Source: Nostocoides_A vanveenii (GTDB lineage Bacteria > Actinomycetota > Actinomycetes > Actinomycetales > Dermatophilaceae). Taken from it: a stretch of 64,000 nt of DNA. The notes under the pieces are model-generated. The model was not told the DNA's origin. It did no database searches and saw nothing but the letters and a program-made list of their open reading frames with translations. Below are positions 8,937 to 18,329 of the stretch, piece after piece. Location: NCBI RefSeq assembly GCF_039531165.1, contig NZ_BAAAPN010000104.1:1-64000 (forward strand), given 5' to 3'. How positions within the stretch are numbered: position 1 is the first letter of the stretch; each line of letters opens with the position of its first letter. A program made the position numbers and the translations under genes.

Positions 8937-10376
8937 ATGGCGGGCGAGCGAACGGCATACGACCCGTCGCGGGCGAACGCGGAGGCGTGGGCGCACGCGA
9001 GCGAGTGGGGCGCGGCGCGTCGGATGAACGACCTCGAGACGCTGATGTGGCGCAGTGAGCGCCACCCCGCGCATTCGTCGACGACAGCGGCGCTGCTCAT
9101 GCTCGACACGGCCCCGGACTGGGCGCGGTTCCGGGCCGCGCACGACTGGGCAGGTCGGCTGATCCCGCGGATGCGGCAGCGGGTCCAGGAGTCGGCCCTG
9201 CCGATCGGGGCACCCGGGTGGGTGAGCGACGACAACTTCGACCTCGACTACCACCTGCGCCGGGTGCGGGTGCCCGCCCCAGGCGGTATGCCGCAGTTGC
9301 TCGCCTTCGCGCAGAGTGCCGCGATGGTGCCCTTCGACCGGAGCCGGCCGCTGTGGGAGGGGACCTTGATCGAAGGCCTGCCGGATGGCAAGGCGGCCTA
9401 TCTGCTCAAGCTGCACCACTCCCTGACCGATGGCCTCGGCAGCGTGCAGTTGTTGTCCCTCTTGCAGAGCCGCACCCGCGAGCACACGCCCGACAAGCCG
9501 GTTGCGCGCTCGGCCGAGGGCGCCGACCCGAGTGCCAACGACCTGGCGATCGACACCATCAACCATCACGTGCGGGCCATGCCGTCGGCGGCGTCGAAGC
9601 TGGTGTCTGCCGGGGTCCAGGCGATCACGAATCCGCGCGGCACCACCGACTCCGCCCTGCGTTTTGTCGCGTCCGCGCGGCGCACGGCCATCCCAGCAGC
9701 CAAGGGGTCCCCGCTGTTCGAGGGCCGCACGGGTGCGGCCTGGCGCTTCGGGGTGCTCGAATGCGAGCTGGCCGACCTCAAGGCCGCGGCCAAGGCGGCC
9801 TCCGGCTCGGTCAACGACGCCTATATCGCCGCGCTCCTGGGCGGGATGCGGATCTACCACGAGCAGCACGGCCTCTCCCTGCGGTCGCTGCCCATGGTGA
9901 TGCCGGTCAGCCTGCGCCGCGACGACGACCCGATGGGCGGCAACAAGTGGGCGGGCGCGATGTTCGCGGGGCCGATGGGCATCACCGACCCCGCCGAGCG
10001 GATCGCCGTGCTGCGCGGGCTCGTGCTCTCCTTGCGGGTCGAGCCGGCCCTGGACTCCTTCTCCTTCCTCGCGCCGATCGCCAATCTGCTGCCCTCGGGG
10101 GTCGGGGCAGCCGCCGCCAAGGTGTCGGCGTCAGCCGATATGTCGGCCTCGAATGTGCCCGGCTTGCCCTATCAGACCTATATGGCCGGGGCCAAGGTGG
10201 AGCGGGTTTTCCCCTTCGGCCCCCTCCCAGGCGTCGCCGTCATGGCCGCGATGGTCACCCACGGCGGCACGTGCGGCGTCGGCTTCAATATGGACGGCTC
10301 GGTCATCCACGACACCGACCGGTTGGTTGAGTGCATGGGCGACGGGTTCGAGGAAGTCCTCGCCCTCGGCGGCTGA
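8937..10376 (+). CDS. WS/DGAT-family wax ester synthase / diacylglycerol acyltransferase
   Basis: A 479-residue bifunctional acyltransferase-family protein likely to esterify diacylglycerol or fatty alcohols with acyl-CoA. The catalytic HHxxxDG motif is present as HHSLTDG, and the C-terminal DUF1298 region has SNVPGLP and PLPGVAVMAAMVTHGGTC. ATG 8937 has a good Shine-Dalgarno (GAGAGGGG) and begins 2 bases after the gpsA stop; GTG codons at 8928 and 8931 are alternatives. Co-transcription with gpsA and the HAD-PlsC fusion points to storage or membrane lipid synthesis. Confidence 0.9.
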   Translation: MAGERTAYDPSRANAEAWAHASEWGAARRMNDLETLMWRSERHPAHSSTTAALLMLDTAPDWARFRAAHDWAGRLIPRMRQRVQESALPIGAPGWVSDDNFDLDYHLRRVRVPAPGGMPQLLAFAQSAAMVPFDRSRPLWEGTLIEGLPDGKAAYLLKLHHSLTDGLGSVQLLSLLQSRTREHTPDKPVARSAEGADPSANDLAIDTINHHVRAMPSAASKLVSAGVQAITNPRGTTDSALRFVASARRTAIPAAKGSPLFEGRTGAAWRFGVLECELADLKAAAKAASGSVNDAYIAALLGGMRIYHEQHGLSLRSLPMVMPVSLRRDDDPMGGNKWAGAMFAGPMGITDPAERIAVLRGLVLSLRVEPALDSFSFLAPIANLLPSGVGAAAAKVSASADMSASNVPGLPYQTYMAGAKVERVFPFGPLPGVAVMAAMVTHGGTCGVGFNMDGSVIHDTDRLVECMGDGFEEVLALGG

Positions 10377-10402
10377 GGCCGGCGTCCGGGTACGGTCGGC
10401 GG

Positions 10403-10966
10403 ATGCGCATGTTCGTGGCCGTCATCCCGCCTGCGGAGGTGATCGAGGATCTGGAGGAGTTCCTGGAACCGCGCCGCGAGGCGGGCCCCGACCTGCGCTG
10501 GACCGATCCCGAGCAGCTGCACCTGACGCTCGCCTTCCTTCCCGAGGTGAGCCCGGCCAGCGTGGACCGGCTGATCTATGCCCTCGGTGAGCGGCTGGCC
10601 AGCGTGCCGGCACTTGCCGTCCGCCTGGCCGAGGGCGGCGCCTTCCCCAATCCGTATGCCGCGCGGGTCCTCTTCGCCGGCGTCGCCGGCGCCGAGGGTC
10701 GGCTGGAGTCGCTGGCTCGCGCTGCCCGGGGTGGCTGCGTGCGCGCCGGCGCGGGGGTCGACGGTGGCCGCTTCCATCCCCACGTCACGATCGCTCGGTC
10801 CAAGCGTCCGCTGGAGGCGACCCGCTGGATCCGTGTGCTGCAGGCCTACGACGGTCCCGGGTGGGTCGCCGACGAGGTCGCGCTGATCGAATCGCATCTC
10901 GGCGAGGGCCGCGGCCGGCGCCCACGGTATGAGCGCGTGGCCACCGTCCCGCTCGCATCGGCGTGA
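10403..10966 (+). CDS. thpR: RNA 2',3'-cyclic phosphodiesterase (2H family, ThpR/LigT)
   Basis: A 187-residue 2H phosphoesterase. Both HxTx motifs are present: HLTLAF (about residue 37) and HPHVTIA (about 132). They are separated by the pseudo-two-fold repeat expected for the family. These enzymes open 2',3'-cyclic phosphates at RNA ends, but the physiological substrate is uncertain. ATG at 10403 is used; a second ATG six bases later is equally possible. It follows the acyltransferase by 26 bases. Confidence 0.88.
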   Translation: MRMFVAVIPPAEVIEDLEEFLEPRREAGPDLRWTDPEQLHLTLAFLPEVSPASVDRLIYALGERLASVPALAVRLAEGGAFPNPYAARVLFAGVAGAEGRLESLARAARGGCVRAGAGVDGGRFHPHVTIARSKRPLEATRWIRVLQAYDGPGWVADEVALIESHLGEGRGRRPRYERVATVPLASA

Positions 10967-10988
10967 CCCGCTCCGGCAGGATTGACCC

Positions 10989-12515
10989 ATGACTCGACAC
11001 GTCGCCGTCGCCGCCACCGGACCCGTTGCCGTCGACGCCGGGCTCACCGCGGTGCGCGCGGGCGGCAACGCGGTCGACGCGGCCATCGCAGCGATGTGCG
11101 TGGCGATGACGACCGAGCCGGGGGTGGTCAGCCCGATGGGCGGTGGGTTCGTCACCATTTGGCCGGCCGGCGAGGAGCCCGAAACCATCGACGGCAATGT
11201 CGCGATGCCGGGCCGGGGCCTGCCCGAGGACCGCTTCGGCCAGGGCCTGCGTCAGTTCGACCTGGCCTACGGCGGTGGCATAACGATCTTCGGCGGCTGG
11301 GGATCCGCGGGCATCCCCGGAGCCTTGTCCGCACTGCAACTCGCGCACGACCGTCATGGCAGCGGCGCTTGGGCGCAAGCCATCGAGCCAGCGGAAACCG
11401 CTGCACGCGAAGGATTTCGGCTCGGCTCGGCGGCCGCGAGCTATCTCGCCCTGACCACCGACAACCTCTTCGGCTGGGATCGTGAGACGACAGCGACACT
11501 GACGCGCGCCGACGGCACCCACCTGCAGGCCGGTGACAAGATCCGCGATACCGCACTCGCCGACAGCTGGGCGCGCATCGGCGAGCATGGCGCCGGGGAT
11601 CTCTACACCGGGGAGATCGGCCGACGACTCGCGGACGCTTGCGCCGCCAATGGCGGGCTGATCACTGCGGAGGATCTCGCGGCATACGAGCCGATCGTCC
11701 GTCAGCCGCTGCGAATGTCGTTGGGGGACTGGGATATTGCCACCAACCCGCCGCCGAGCATCGGCGGCCCCATGCTCGCCGTGATGCTCTCGGAGTTGGT
11801 TCGCCGCGGACGCATCGAGTGGGCTGACATCATCGAGGTCCAGCAGGCCGTGCTCACCTATCGATCCACTGTGCACGACTATTCGCCGGACCTGGAGGAG
11901 GACGGCTACCTGATGCTCGAGACGGTGCGCGAGGCCGGGCTGAAGGGCCTCTCGACGTCCCAGTCGACCGCACACGTCAGCGCCGTCGACAGCGACGGGC
12001 TCGCCTGCGCCATCACGGCATCGAGCGGATACTCTTCCGGCGCAACGGTTCCCGGCACGGGGTTGCTGCTCAACAACTGCCTCGGCGAGCCCGAGCTCAA
12101 CCGGCTCGGACTGCACGCCCTCACACCCGGCACGAGGCTCGCCTCGAATATGGCCCCGTCGGTCGGCCGCAGCGCCCGCGGCGACGTGCTCGCGATCGGC
12201 AGCCCCGGGGCCGACCGGATCACGACCGCATTGATGCAGGTCCTGGCCCGCCACTGCCTCACCGGCCTGCCGCTCGGCGAAGCGATCGCGGTACCGCGCG
12301 TGCACGTGCGGGTCGTCAAGGACGAGCCGACCCGGATCGAGTTCGAGCGCGACCCCGCGGTTGCCGAGGCCGTGGCCAACTTCGGGCTGCCCGGCCACGA
12401 GCACGAGCCGCAGGCGATGTTCTTCGGCGGCGTCGGCGGTGCTGCGCGCAGCGCGACCGGAGTGCTGTATGCCGCGGGCGACCCTCGCCGCGAGGCGGCC
12501 ACGGGCGTGGCCTGA
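10989..12515 (+). CDS. ggt: Gamma-glutamyltransferase family protein
   Basis: A 508-residue Ntn-hydrolase of the GGT family. These are made as one chain and cleave themselves at a conserved Thr. Here that residue is in SQSTAHVSAVDSDG (about 326), in the right place for a large/small subunit split. AVDAGLTAVRAGGNAVDAA, PSIGGPMLA and an SPGADRI segment are family hallmarks. The expected oxyanion SS pair occurs as ASSGYSSGA. No signal peptide is visible, so a cytoplasmic location is likely. Actinobacterial members without a signal peptide may act on compounds other than glutathione. Confidence 0.85.
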   Translation: MTRHVAVAATGPVAVDAGLTAVRAGGNAVDAAIAAMCVAMTTEPGVVSPMGGGFVTIWPAGEEPETIDGNVAMPGRGLPEDRFGQGLRQFDLAYGGGITIFGGWGSAGIPGALSALQLAHDRHGSGAWAQAIEPAETAAREGFRLGSAAASYLALTTDNLFGWDRETTATLTRADGTHLQAGDKIRDTALADSWARIGEHGAGDLYTGEIGRRLADACAANGGLITAEDLAAYEPIVRQPLRMSLGDWDIATNPPPSIGGPMLAVMLSELVRRGRIEWADIIEVQQAVLTYRSTVHDYSPDLEEDGYLMLETVREAGLKGLSTSQSTAHVSAVDSDGLACAITASSGYSSGATVPGTGLLLNNCLGEPELNRLGLHALTPGTRLASNMAPSVGRSARGDVLAIGSPGADRITTALMQVLARHCLTGLPLGEAIAVPRVHVRVVKDEPTRIEFERDPAVAEAVANFGLPGHEHEPQAMFFGGVGGAARSATGVLYAAGDPRREAATGVA

Positions 12516-12645
12516 TCCGCGTTGAGCCGCGTTGTGGGCAGGCGTGACCCGGCTTGTGCGACGGCCCGGACTCGATGTGGGACCCCGGTGAGCCCGCCGG
12601 AGCCGGATCGTTAGCTCGGCCGGATCCGGGTCCGGCTAGCCCCGG

Positions 12646-13689
12646 CTACCCCGCCGCGACCGCACGCGGCGTGAACGGCCGCCCGCCGAGGATCAGCCGC
12701 CGCGCGATCACCCGCAACTCGGCCTCGTCCTGATCGGTCAGCGGCGATTGGTTCTCGGCCTCGATCGCATCGCGCAACTGCCGGAACCCGCTGCCCACGA
12801 TCTCGCGGAAGACGCCAAATCCTTTCTGCGTCAACACCAGTCCCTCCGGATGGGATTCCACCAGTCCGTCAGAAGCAGCATCCGCAACCGCCGTCTCCAG
12901 CACCCGCAGCGGCACCTGCAAGGCGATGGCAACATCGGCCATCGGCGCAAACCCACCAGCCGCCCGCTGCCCCTGCGCGACCGCCCAGACCACCCACCGC
13001 CGCATCGCGTCCACCCCGGATCGCGACCCAGCGACTCCAACCACTGATCGGTCAACAGCCGTGCTCCGCTGACCAGTCGCGCCTCCAATTGCTCCGCCGA
13101 GGTGCGGGCATCAGGCACGCCAAAGCCGGGACCGACCGCCGCCGCCGAGCGGTCCGTGAGCGGCACCGTTTTGAGCACTAGCCCGACGGCCAAGGCAATG
13201 AAGGCGGAGGGCATGGCATACCGGAAGACATCGGAGAGGGTGCTGGCATACGCACCGACGATCACCTCCCGCACAGCCGCTGGCGACCCATTGCCACGAC
13301 ACGTGATCGGTCAAGAACCCGCCGAGCATCGGCCCGATCACGGTCGACACTCCGAAGACCGCGCCGATGGCCCCTTGATGACAAAGATCACGATCGCCGT
13401 CAAGAAGACGAGCTTGCGCCCGAAGAGATCGCCGAACTTGCCCGCCAGCGCGGTCGCGACCGTTTGTGTGAGCAGATAGGCCGTCACGACCCCAGCTCAT
13501 ATGCTCCGACCCGCCGAGGTCACCGACGATCGTCGGCAGCGCCGTCGCCACGATCGTGGAGTCGCGCGCCGAGAGCAGCATCCCGCCCGCGACAGCGGCG
13601 AACGCCAGGTTGCGGGCGCCAGGCCCGAGCGCAGTGGGTTCGTCGATCGTCAGGTCAATGTCATCGGCTCGCGTCGCAGCGGCGGTCAT
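12646..13689 (-). pseudogene. MFS drug transporter (DHA2/EmrB-type) with C-terminal winged helix, decayed
   Basis: Read from 13689 leftward, a 14-TM drug/H+ antiporter can be recognised in pieces. These are the start of TM1 with the motif D in SARDSTIVATALPTIVGDLG, later VFGVSTVIGPMLGGFLTDHVSWQWV (in part), then the last TM VIVGAYASTLSDVFRYAMPS. The pieces lie in different frames and the whole middle is missing. At the C-terminus, after a frameshift near 13030, is a roughly 110-residue MarR-like winged-helix segment (LQVPLRVLETAVADAASDGL) ending at 12646. The ancestral protein was therefore a transporter fused to a DNA-binding-like domain. Several indels and a large deletion make it non-functional as a transporter. 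Confidence 0.8.
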
Positions 13690-13715
13690 GTTGGCGCAGT
13701 GCTGGCCCGCTGCGT

Positions 13716-13747
13716 TCGGCCAAGTCGGCGCTCGGCCAAGTCGGCGC
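13716..13747. repeat. 16-bp perfect tandem duplication
   Basis: TCGGCCAAGTCGGCGC occurs twice back to back (13716-13731 and 13732-13747), just beyond the 5' end of the broken transporter. A short local duplication of this kind fits the rearranged state of the region. Confidence 0.8.
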
Positions 13748-13791
13748 TCGGGGCCGCGCTCCCCACCCGGACCTATGCCTGGCGTGCTCGC

Positions 13792-14247
13792 CTACTCCAC
13801 GACGCTCGCCAGGCGCTCCAGCGTGCGCGTCATATTGCGTCGTGTCAGGTCCTCGAGGCGGCCCACGACCACCCGGCTCGGCGCAGCCTCGGTCGAGGTG
13901 TCCCACGTCTCGGTGACCCGAGTGCCCCCCTCGACCGGCTCCAGGTCATAGCGCCAGGTCCGGCCACCGACCAGGTGACTCAAGACTCCGGAGGCGAGCG
14001 TGCGCCACGCGATCACCCGATCCGGCTCAAAGGCGACAACCTGATTCCGGGTCCCATAGCCGACACCCCAGTGCATGTCCATGCCGAAGCTCTCGCCGAG
14101 GGCGAGTCGGCGACCTGCCCGCCGGGCGGCGAGCACGGTGCCCGAGCCGTCGAATTCTGGATGCCGCGAGGGGTCGGCGAGCAGGGCAAAGATCGCGTCG
14201 GCCGGAGCCTTGATGACGCGATCGACAGTGACACGTTTGGTGAACAT
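13792..14247 (-). CDS. SRPBCC family protein (polyketide cyclase/START-like)
   Basis: A 151-residue helix-grip protein. The N-terminal VIKAPADAIFALLADPSRHPEFD is the usual SRPBCC opening, followed by EPDRVIAWRT and WRYDLEPVEGGTRVTETWD. These form a hydrophobic pocket for small ligands, but the ligand is unknown. It ends RRNMTRTLERLASVVE, as in actinobacterial relatives. A paralogue of the same type lies at 20945-21394. It is divergent from the SMP-30-like gene, with about 110 bases between. Confidence 0.85.
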   Translation of the reverse strand: MFTKRVTVDRVIKAPADAIFALLADPSRHPEFDGSGTVLAARRAGRRLALGESFGMDMHWGVGYGTRNQVVAFEPDRVIAWRTLASGVLSHLVGGRTWRYDLEPVEGGTRVTETWDTSTEAAPSRVVVGRLEDLTRRNMTRTLERLASVVE

Positions 14248-14358
14248 GGGGGCCTTCCTGAAGGTCAGACGCTCGGCCCGGTCAGGCTATCCGGCCTGCC
14301 GACCAGGGCCGGCCACCCAGCACCCGTCGGCTCGCCACGGCCACTAGGGTGAGGCGGC

Positions 14359-15267
14359 ATGCGCTCGCTCACCATCGTTCCCGTGCCCGGCCAGGGAGCC
14401 GAGGATGTGCTTATCGGGGCTGATGGAACGGCATACACCGGCACTGCTGACGGCTCGGTGTTCGCGGTGTCGCCCGATGGCAATCGGATCCGGCGCGTCG
14501 GCGCGACCGGCGGGCGCCCGCTCGGACTGGAGTGGCTCCCTGACGGCCGGCTGCTGATCTGCGACGCCAAGGCGGGTTTGCTCACCATGACCCTGGACGA
14601 CGGGCGTGTCGACGTTCTGGCTGACGCGGTCGACGGGTCGCGGATGCGCTTCTGCAACAACGCCGCCGTGCTGGATGACGGCACGATCTGGTTCACCGAC
14701 TCCAGCACGAAGTGGGGGATCGATGACTGGAAGTCCGACCTGATCGAGGACACGCGGACCGGACGACTGCTGCGCCTGACGCCCGGTGGCAAGCCCGAGG
14801 TTGTGCTGAACGGGTTGAGCTTCGCCAATGGCGTCGCTCGATCCGGCGGCGGTGATTTCGTGGTGGTCGCCGAGACCGGCCATCGCCGGCTGCGCAAGGT
14901 GATGACCGATACCGGTGCGGCCAGTCCCTTCGTCGACGACCTGCCCGCCCACCCCGACAACATTGCCCTCGGCACCGACGGCCTGATCTGGGTGACCTAT
15001 GCATCGCCGGCCGACCCCGCGCTGGCGTTCCTGCAGACCAAGGCCAAGCCGTGGGTCAAGGCCGCGGTGCTGCGCGCACCCGAGGCGCTCAAACCCAAGC
15101 CGAAGCGCACGGCGCGCGTGGCGGCATACGGACCGGACGGCACGCTCGCGCACGACATCGAATGCGACGCCACCGGGTGGCACATGGCCACCGGTGTGCG
15201 CGAGCATGACGGCCGCGTCTGGCTGGGCAGCCTGGTCGAGCCGGCCCTCGCGTGGTTCGCCCGGTGA
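14359..15267 (+). CDS. SMP-30/gluconolactonase-like beta-propeller (strictosidine synthase-like)
   Basis: A 302-residue six-bladed propeller protein. Repeated blade motifs include GADGTAYTGTADGSVF, GLEWLPDGRLLICDAKAGL, DDGTIWFTDSSTKW and LSFANGVARSGGGDFVVVAETG. WFTDSS and FANGVA are typical of the strictosidine-synthase-like branch, which in bacteria includes lactonases and esterases. Catalytic residues cannot be assigned by eye. No signal peptide. A broken GNAT gene follows after 3 bases. Confidence 0.8.
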   Translation: MRSLTIVPVPGQGAEDVLIGADGTAYTGTADGSVFAVSPDGNRIRRVGATGGRPLGLEWLPDGRLLICDAKAGLLTMTLDDGRVDVLADAVDGSRMRFCNNAAVLDDGTIWFTDSSTKWGIDDWKSDLIEDTRTGRLLRLTPGGKPEVVLNGLSFANGVARSGGGDFVVVAETGHRRLRKVMTDTGAASPFVDDLPAHPDNIALGTDGLIWVTYASPADPALAFLQTKAKPWVKAAVLRAPEALKPKPKRTARVAAYGPDGTLAHDIECDATGWHMATGVREHDGRVWLGSLVEPALAWFAR

Positions 15268-15270
15268 GCC

Positions 15271-16198
15271 TTGGCTCCCCTGATCCTGAGCGACACGCTC
15301 GAGCTCAGCGCCGACCTCACTCAGCTCGGCGACGCGGCCTTCGACCGCGAACCGCTGGGCGGCGGCCCGCTCGTGCGGCTCCTGCTCACGCGTCCGGGCC
15401 AGGCCCGTCACCTCTCCGTGATCGCCAATGACGGCGGCCGGTTGGCCGGATGGATCATTGGATCGCACTCGGGCACAACGGGTTTCATCGATGCGTTCGC
15501 CGTTGGGCCGAGTCATCGGCGGCGCGGCGTCGCCACGGCACTGCTCGCCGAGCTTGAGTCGCGCTTGCGGTCCGTCGGTGCTCACGAGTTCGCGGTGGGT
15601 GGCACCGACCGGTTCTAGGCCTGGCCCGGCGTGGACTCCGGCTATGCAGAGGCGCACGCCCTGCTGGCGGCTCGCGGCTACCGCGTCGTGGACCGGATCA
15701 GCAATATGGACGTCGCCCTCGACGGCGATTTCCGTATGCCGTCCCTCCCCCTCGCGAGTCCGCTCGGCCCGGTCTCGGCCCGGCGAGCGACCGCAGCCGA
15801 CGCGGCGGCGCTGGCCGAGTTCGCGGCTCGGGATTTCCCCGACACGCCCTGGCAGCACGAAGTGCTCGTCGCCCTCGCCCACGACCCGCCGGGAGTGCAC
15901 CTGGGCACGCTGCCGGACGGTCGGGTCGTCGGCTTTGCGTGCCATGGCACCTATCGACCGGATTGGTTCGGGCCGCTGGGCACCATGGGAGACGTTCGCG
16001 GCAGTGGTCTCGGGGCGGCCCTGCTGACGCGCTGCCTCGCCGATCTCGCTGCGGCAGGCCACCCCGAGGCCCAGATCTGCTGGATCGGACCGGCCGACTT
16101 CTCTACCCGAACGGTCGGGGCGCGGATCCGGGCCAGTTCACCGTCTTTGGGCGCACCCCCCATGGTGGGCCAGCCGGTGCGGCTGAGAGGGTGCCCTC
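15271..16198 (+). pseudogene. Tandem GNAT acetyltransferase with in-frame amber stop
   Basis: Two GNAT domains are encoded in one frame. The first (from a TTG at 15271) has the acetyl-CoA loop SHRRRGVATALL. The frame is broken by TAG at 15616-15618, immediately after GGTDRF, and resumes in the same frame as AWPGVDSGYAEAHALLAARG, exactly as expected of an uninterrupted protein. The second domain has GDVRGSGLGAALLTRC. Near 16110 the C-terminus drifts out of frame (TVGARIRASS versus GQFTVFGR in the next frame). This suggests one nonsense change plus a late indel. Substrate unknown. Confidence 0.75.
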
Positions 16199-17520
16199 AT
16201 GACGGCGCTCGCTGTTGTCCCACTGCCACAGAGCGTGACCGAGACCGGCGAGAGCTGGCGGCTCGACAGCGACGTGACCATAACGGCGACCGGTCCCGAT
16301 GGCCTGGTCGCACCCGTCGCCGAGCTACTCGAAACCTATCTGCGCGGGCCGGGCGTCAACGTCCGCCGCACCAGCCAGACGGGTGCCAGCGGCATACGGA
16401 TCGTGTTGACGCACAACGGATCAGGCGATGAGTCCTATCGCCTGACGACCGGCTCGGCAGGCTGCGTCATCGCGGCCGGCTCCCCCGCCGGGCTCGGGCA
16501 CGGCATCCAGACGTTGCGCCAACTCCTGCCCGCTGCCTGGCTCGATGCGGCGGCACCGCGAGGGACGGCAGAGGTCCCGGGCGTCGTGATCGAGGACGCC
16601 CCGGCCTATGAGTGGCACCGCATGCCGGCGCGTACACCCGTGCCGAGTTGACCGACCTGGTCGCCTGCGCCGAGGCGCGGGGGATCGTGATCGTCCCCGA
16701 GATCGACCTTCCCGGGCATACGACCGCGGCCCTGGCGGCCTATCCGGAGCTCGGCAACACCGACGTCTCCGGGCCGCATGGCGTCTCGTGCGTGTGGGGT
16801 GTGCACGACACCTTTCTCAACCTCGATCCCGCGACGCTGGGCTTCTGCGAGGACGTGCTCGCCGAGACGCTCGCGATCTTCCCCTCCCCGTGGATCCACA
16901 TCGGTGGCGACGAGTGCCCGACCACCGAGTGGGAGCGGAGCGCGGCGGCTCGGGCGCGGTGTCGCGCCTTCGGGATTGACGGCGTCGAGCGGACCCAGGC
17001 CTTTGTCACCACGCGCCTGACCGACTGGCTGCGCGCGCGTGGACGGCGAGCCGTCGTCTGGGACGAGGCTGCCGATGACGACCTCGCCCGCGACGTCATC
17101 GTCATGGCCTGGCGGCACCGGCGCTTCGGGCTCGGCGCGGCCGCCCGCGGGCACGACGTCGTCATGACCCCTTGTGACGCAACCTATTTCGACTGGTATC
17201 AGTCCGACGCGGCGGGTGAACCGCCGGCTCAGCCGGGCGTCACAACGCTTGCCACGGCATACGGCTATGCGCCGCGGCCGGCCGAGGCACCCCGCGAGGT
17301 GCGCGAGCGCATCATCGGCGCGCAAGGCGCACTCTGGGGCGAATATCTGCCGACCACCGAACGCCTAGACGACATGGCCTTCCCTCACCTGTCTGCACTC
17401 GCCGAACGTGCCTGGCGCGAGCAGCCGACGACGTATGCCGATTTCACCCACCGCGCCCGCGTGCAGTTGGAGCGCCTGGCCGTGCTCGGCATCCGCGGCA
17501 GGACGCTCCCCGGTGCATAG
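16199..17520 (+). pseudogene. Beta-N-acetylhexosaminidase (GH20) with internal deletion
   Basis: The N-terminal GH20b-like domain (16199 to about 16620, ending EDAPAYEWHR) and the C-terminal catalytic barrel (from GAYTRAELTDLVACAEARG, about 16628) are in different frames. At the seam roughly 70-80 residues of the barrel normally found in GH20 enzymes are missing. The rest is well kept, including VPEIDLPGHT and the catalytic Asp-Glu pair in WIHIGGDECPT. The family removes terminal GlcNAc/GalNAc from glycans or recycles peptidoglycan sugars. Without the first barrel strands this copy should be dead. The downstream SGNH gene overlaps its end. Confidence 0.8.
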
Positions 17521-18238
17521 CGCCCGGCGCCCGGCGCGCCTGTGGTGGTTGGGGCTGCCCGCGGTGCCCGTGCAGGGGTGGTGGCTGCAACGGACCATTC
17601 CGCGCTTCGCCGATGCCGATGCCGATGGCGTGAGCGGCGTGGTCGGCACTGGTCCGCGCCGGATGCGGGTCGTCGCGCTCGGTGACAGCGTCACGGCCGG
17701 CTATGCCATTAGGCACCACCGGCTTTCGGTCGCGGGCCAGCTCGCACTGCGGATGTCTACGCGCTTCGACGCGACCGTCGAGTGGCAGTCGTGCGCCGTC
17801 AGCGGGGCGACGGCCGGTGAGGCGTTGCGCCTGGTCCGGAGCGAGGCGCTCGGCGACGCCGATCTCGTTTTTGTCTCCGTCGGCGTCAACGATCTGAAGA
17901 ATCTGCATCGCGCCGCCCGCTTCCGTCGCGAACTCGGGGCACTTCCCGACGCGACGCTGGCGGCCGCTCCGCGCGCGAACGTATGCCTGCTCGGCATCCC
18001 CCCGCTCGATCACTTCCCCGCCTTCCCCAGGCCGCTCGCCGACGCCCTCGGCTGGCGGGGCCGGGTCTTCGACGCCATCGGTGTCGAAGAGGTTCGGCGC
18101 CGGGACCGGGCCCTGCGCATCCAGGCCGACGGTCCGCTCGGGCCGGAGATGTTCGCGGCCGACGGCTTCCACCCGAGCCCGACCCTGCACGCGGCCTTCG
18201 CCGATGCTGTGATGCGGGAGCTGGAGCAATTGGACTAG
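17513..18238 (+). CDS. SGNH/GDSL-family hydrolase
   Basis: A 241-residue esterase/lipase-like protein. Block I is ALGDSVTAGYA, with Ser as nucleophile in GDS; block III is SVGVNDLKNL (Asn); block V is DGFHPSPTLH, giving the Asp/His of the catalytic triad. A short hydrophobic N-terminus (LWWLGLPAVPVQGWWL) may anchor or export it. GTG 17513 overlaps the end of the broken hexosaminidase by 8 bases, so the two were once an operon. Substrate unknown; an acyl ester on a glycan or lipid is plausible. Confidence 0.82.
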   Translation: MHSARRPARLWWLGLPAVPVQGWWLQRTIPRFADADADGVSGVVGTGPRRMRVVALGDSVTAGYAIRHHRLSVAGQLALRMSTRFDATVEWQSCAVSGATAGEALRLVRSEALGDADLVFVSVGVNDLKNLHRAARFRRELGALPDATLAAAPRANVCLLGIPPLDHFPAFPRPLADALGWRGRVFDAIGVEEVRRRDRALRIQADGPLGPEMFAADGFHPSPTLHAAFADAVMRELEQLD

Positions 18239-18329
18239 CGCGGCGGACCGAAACTCGTGGTCCAGTCCGGCCCCGTCCATTGGTCGTAGACCTATGCCAT
18301 TTCTTAGGTTGAACAGTTAACTTCAGCCC

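Noticed and set aside
15616..15618. Recoded amber codon (pyrrolysine or suppressor)
   Set aside because: No pyl genes or conserved downstream element are visible, and neighbouring genes show other kinds of decay, so a nonsense mutation is simpler.
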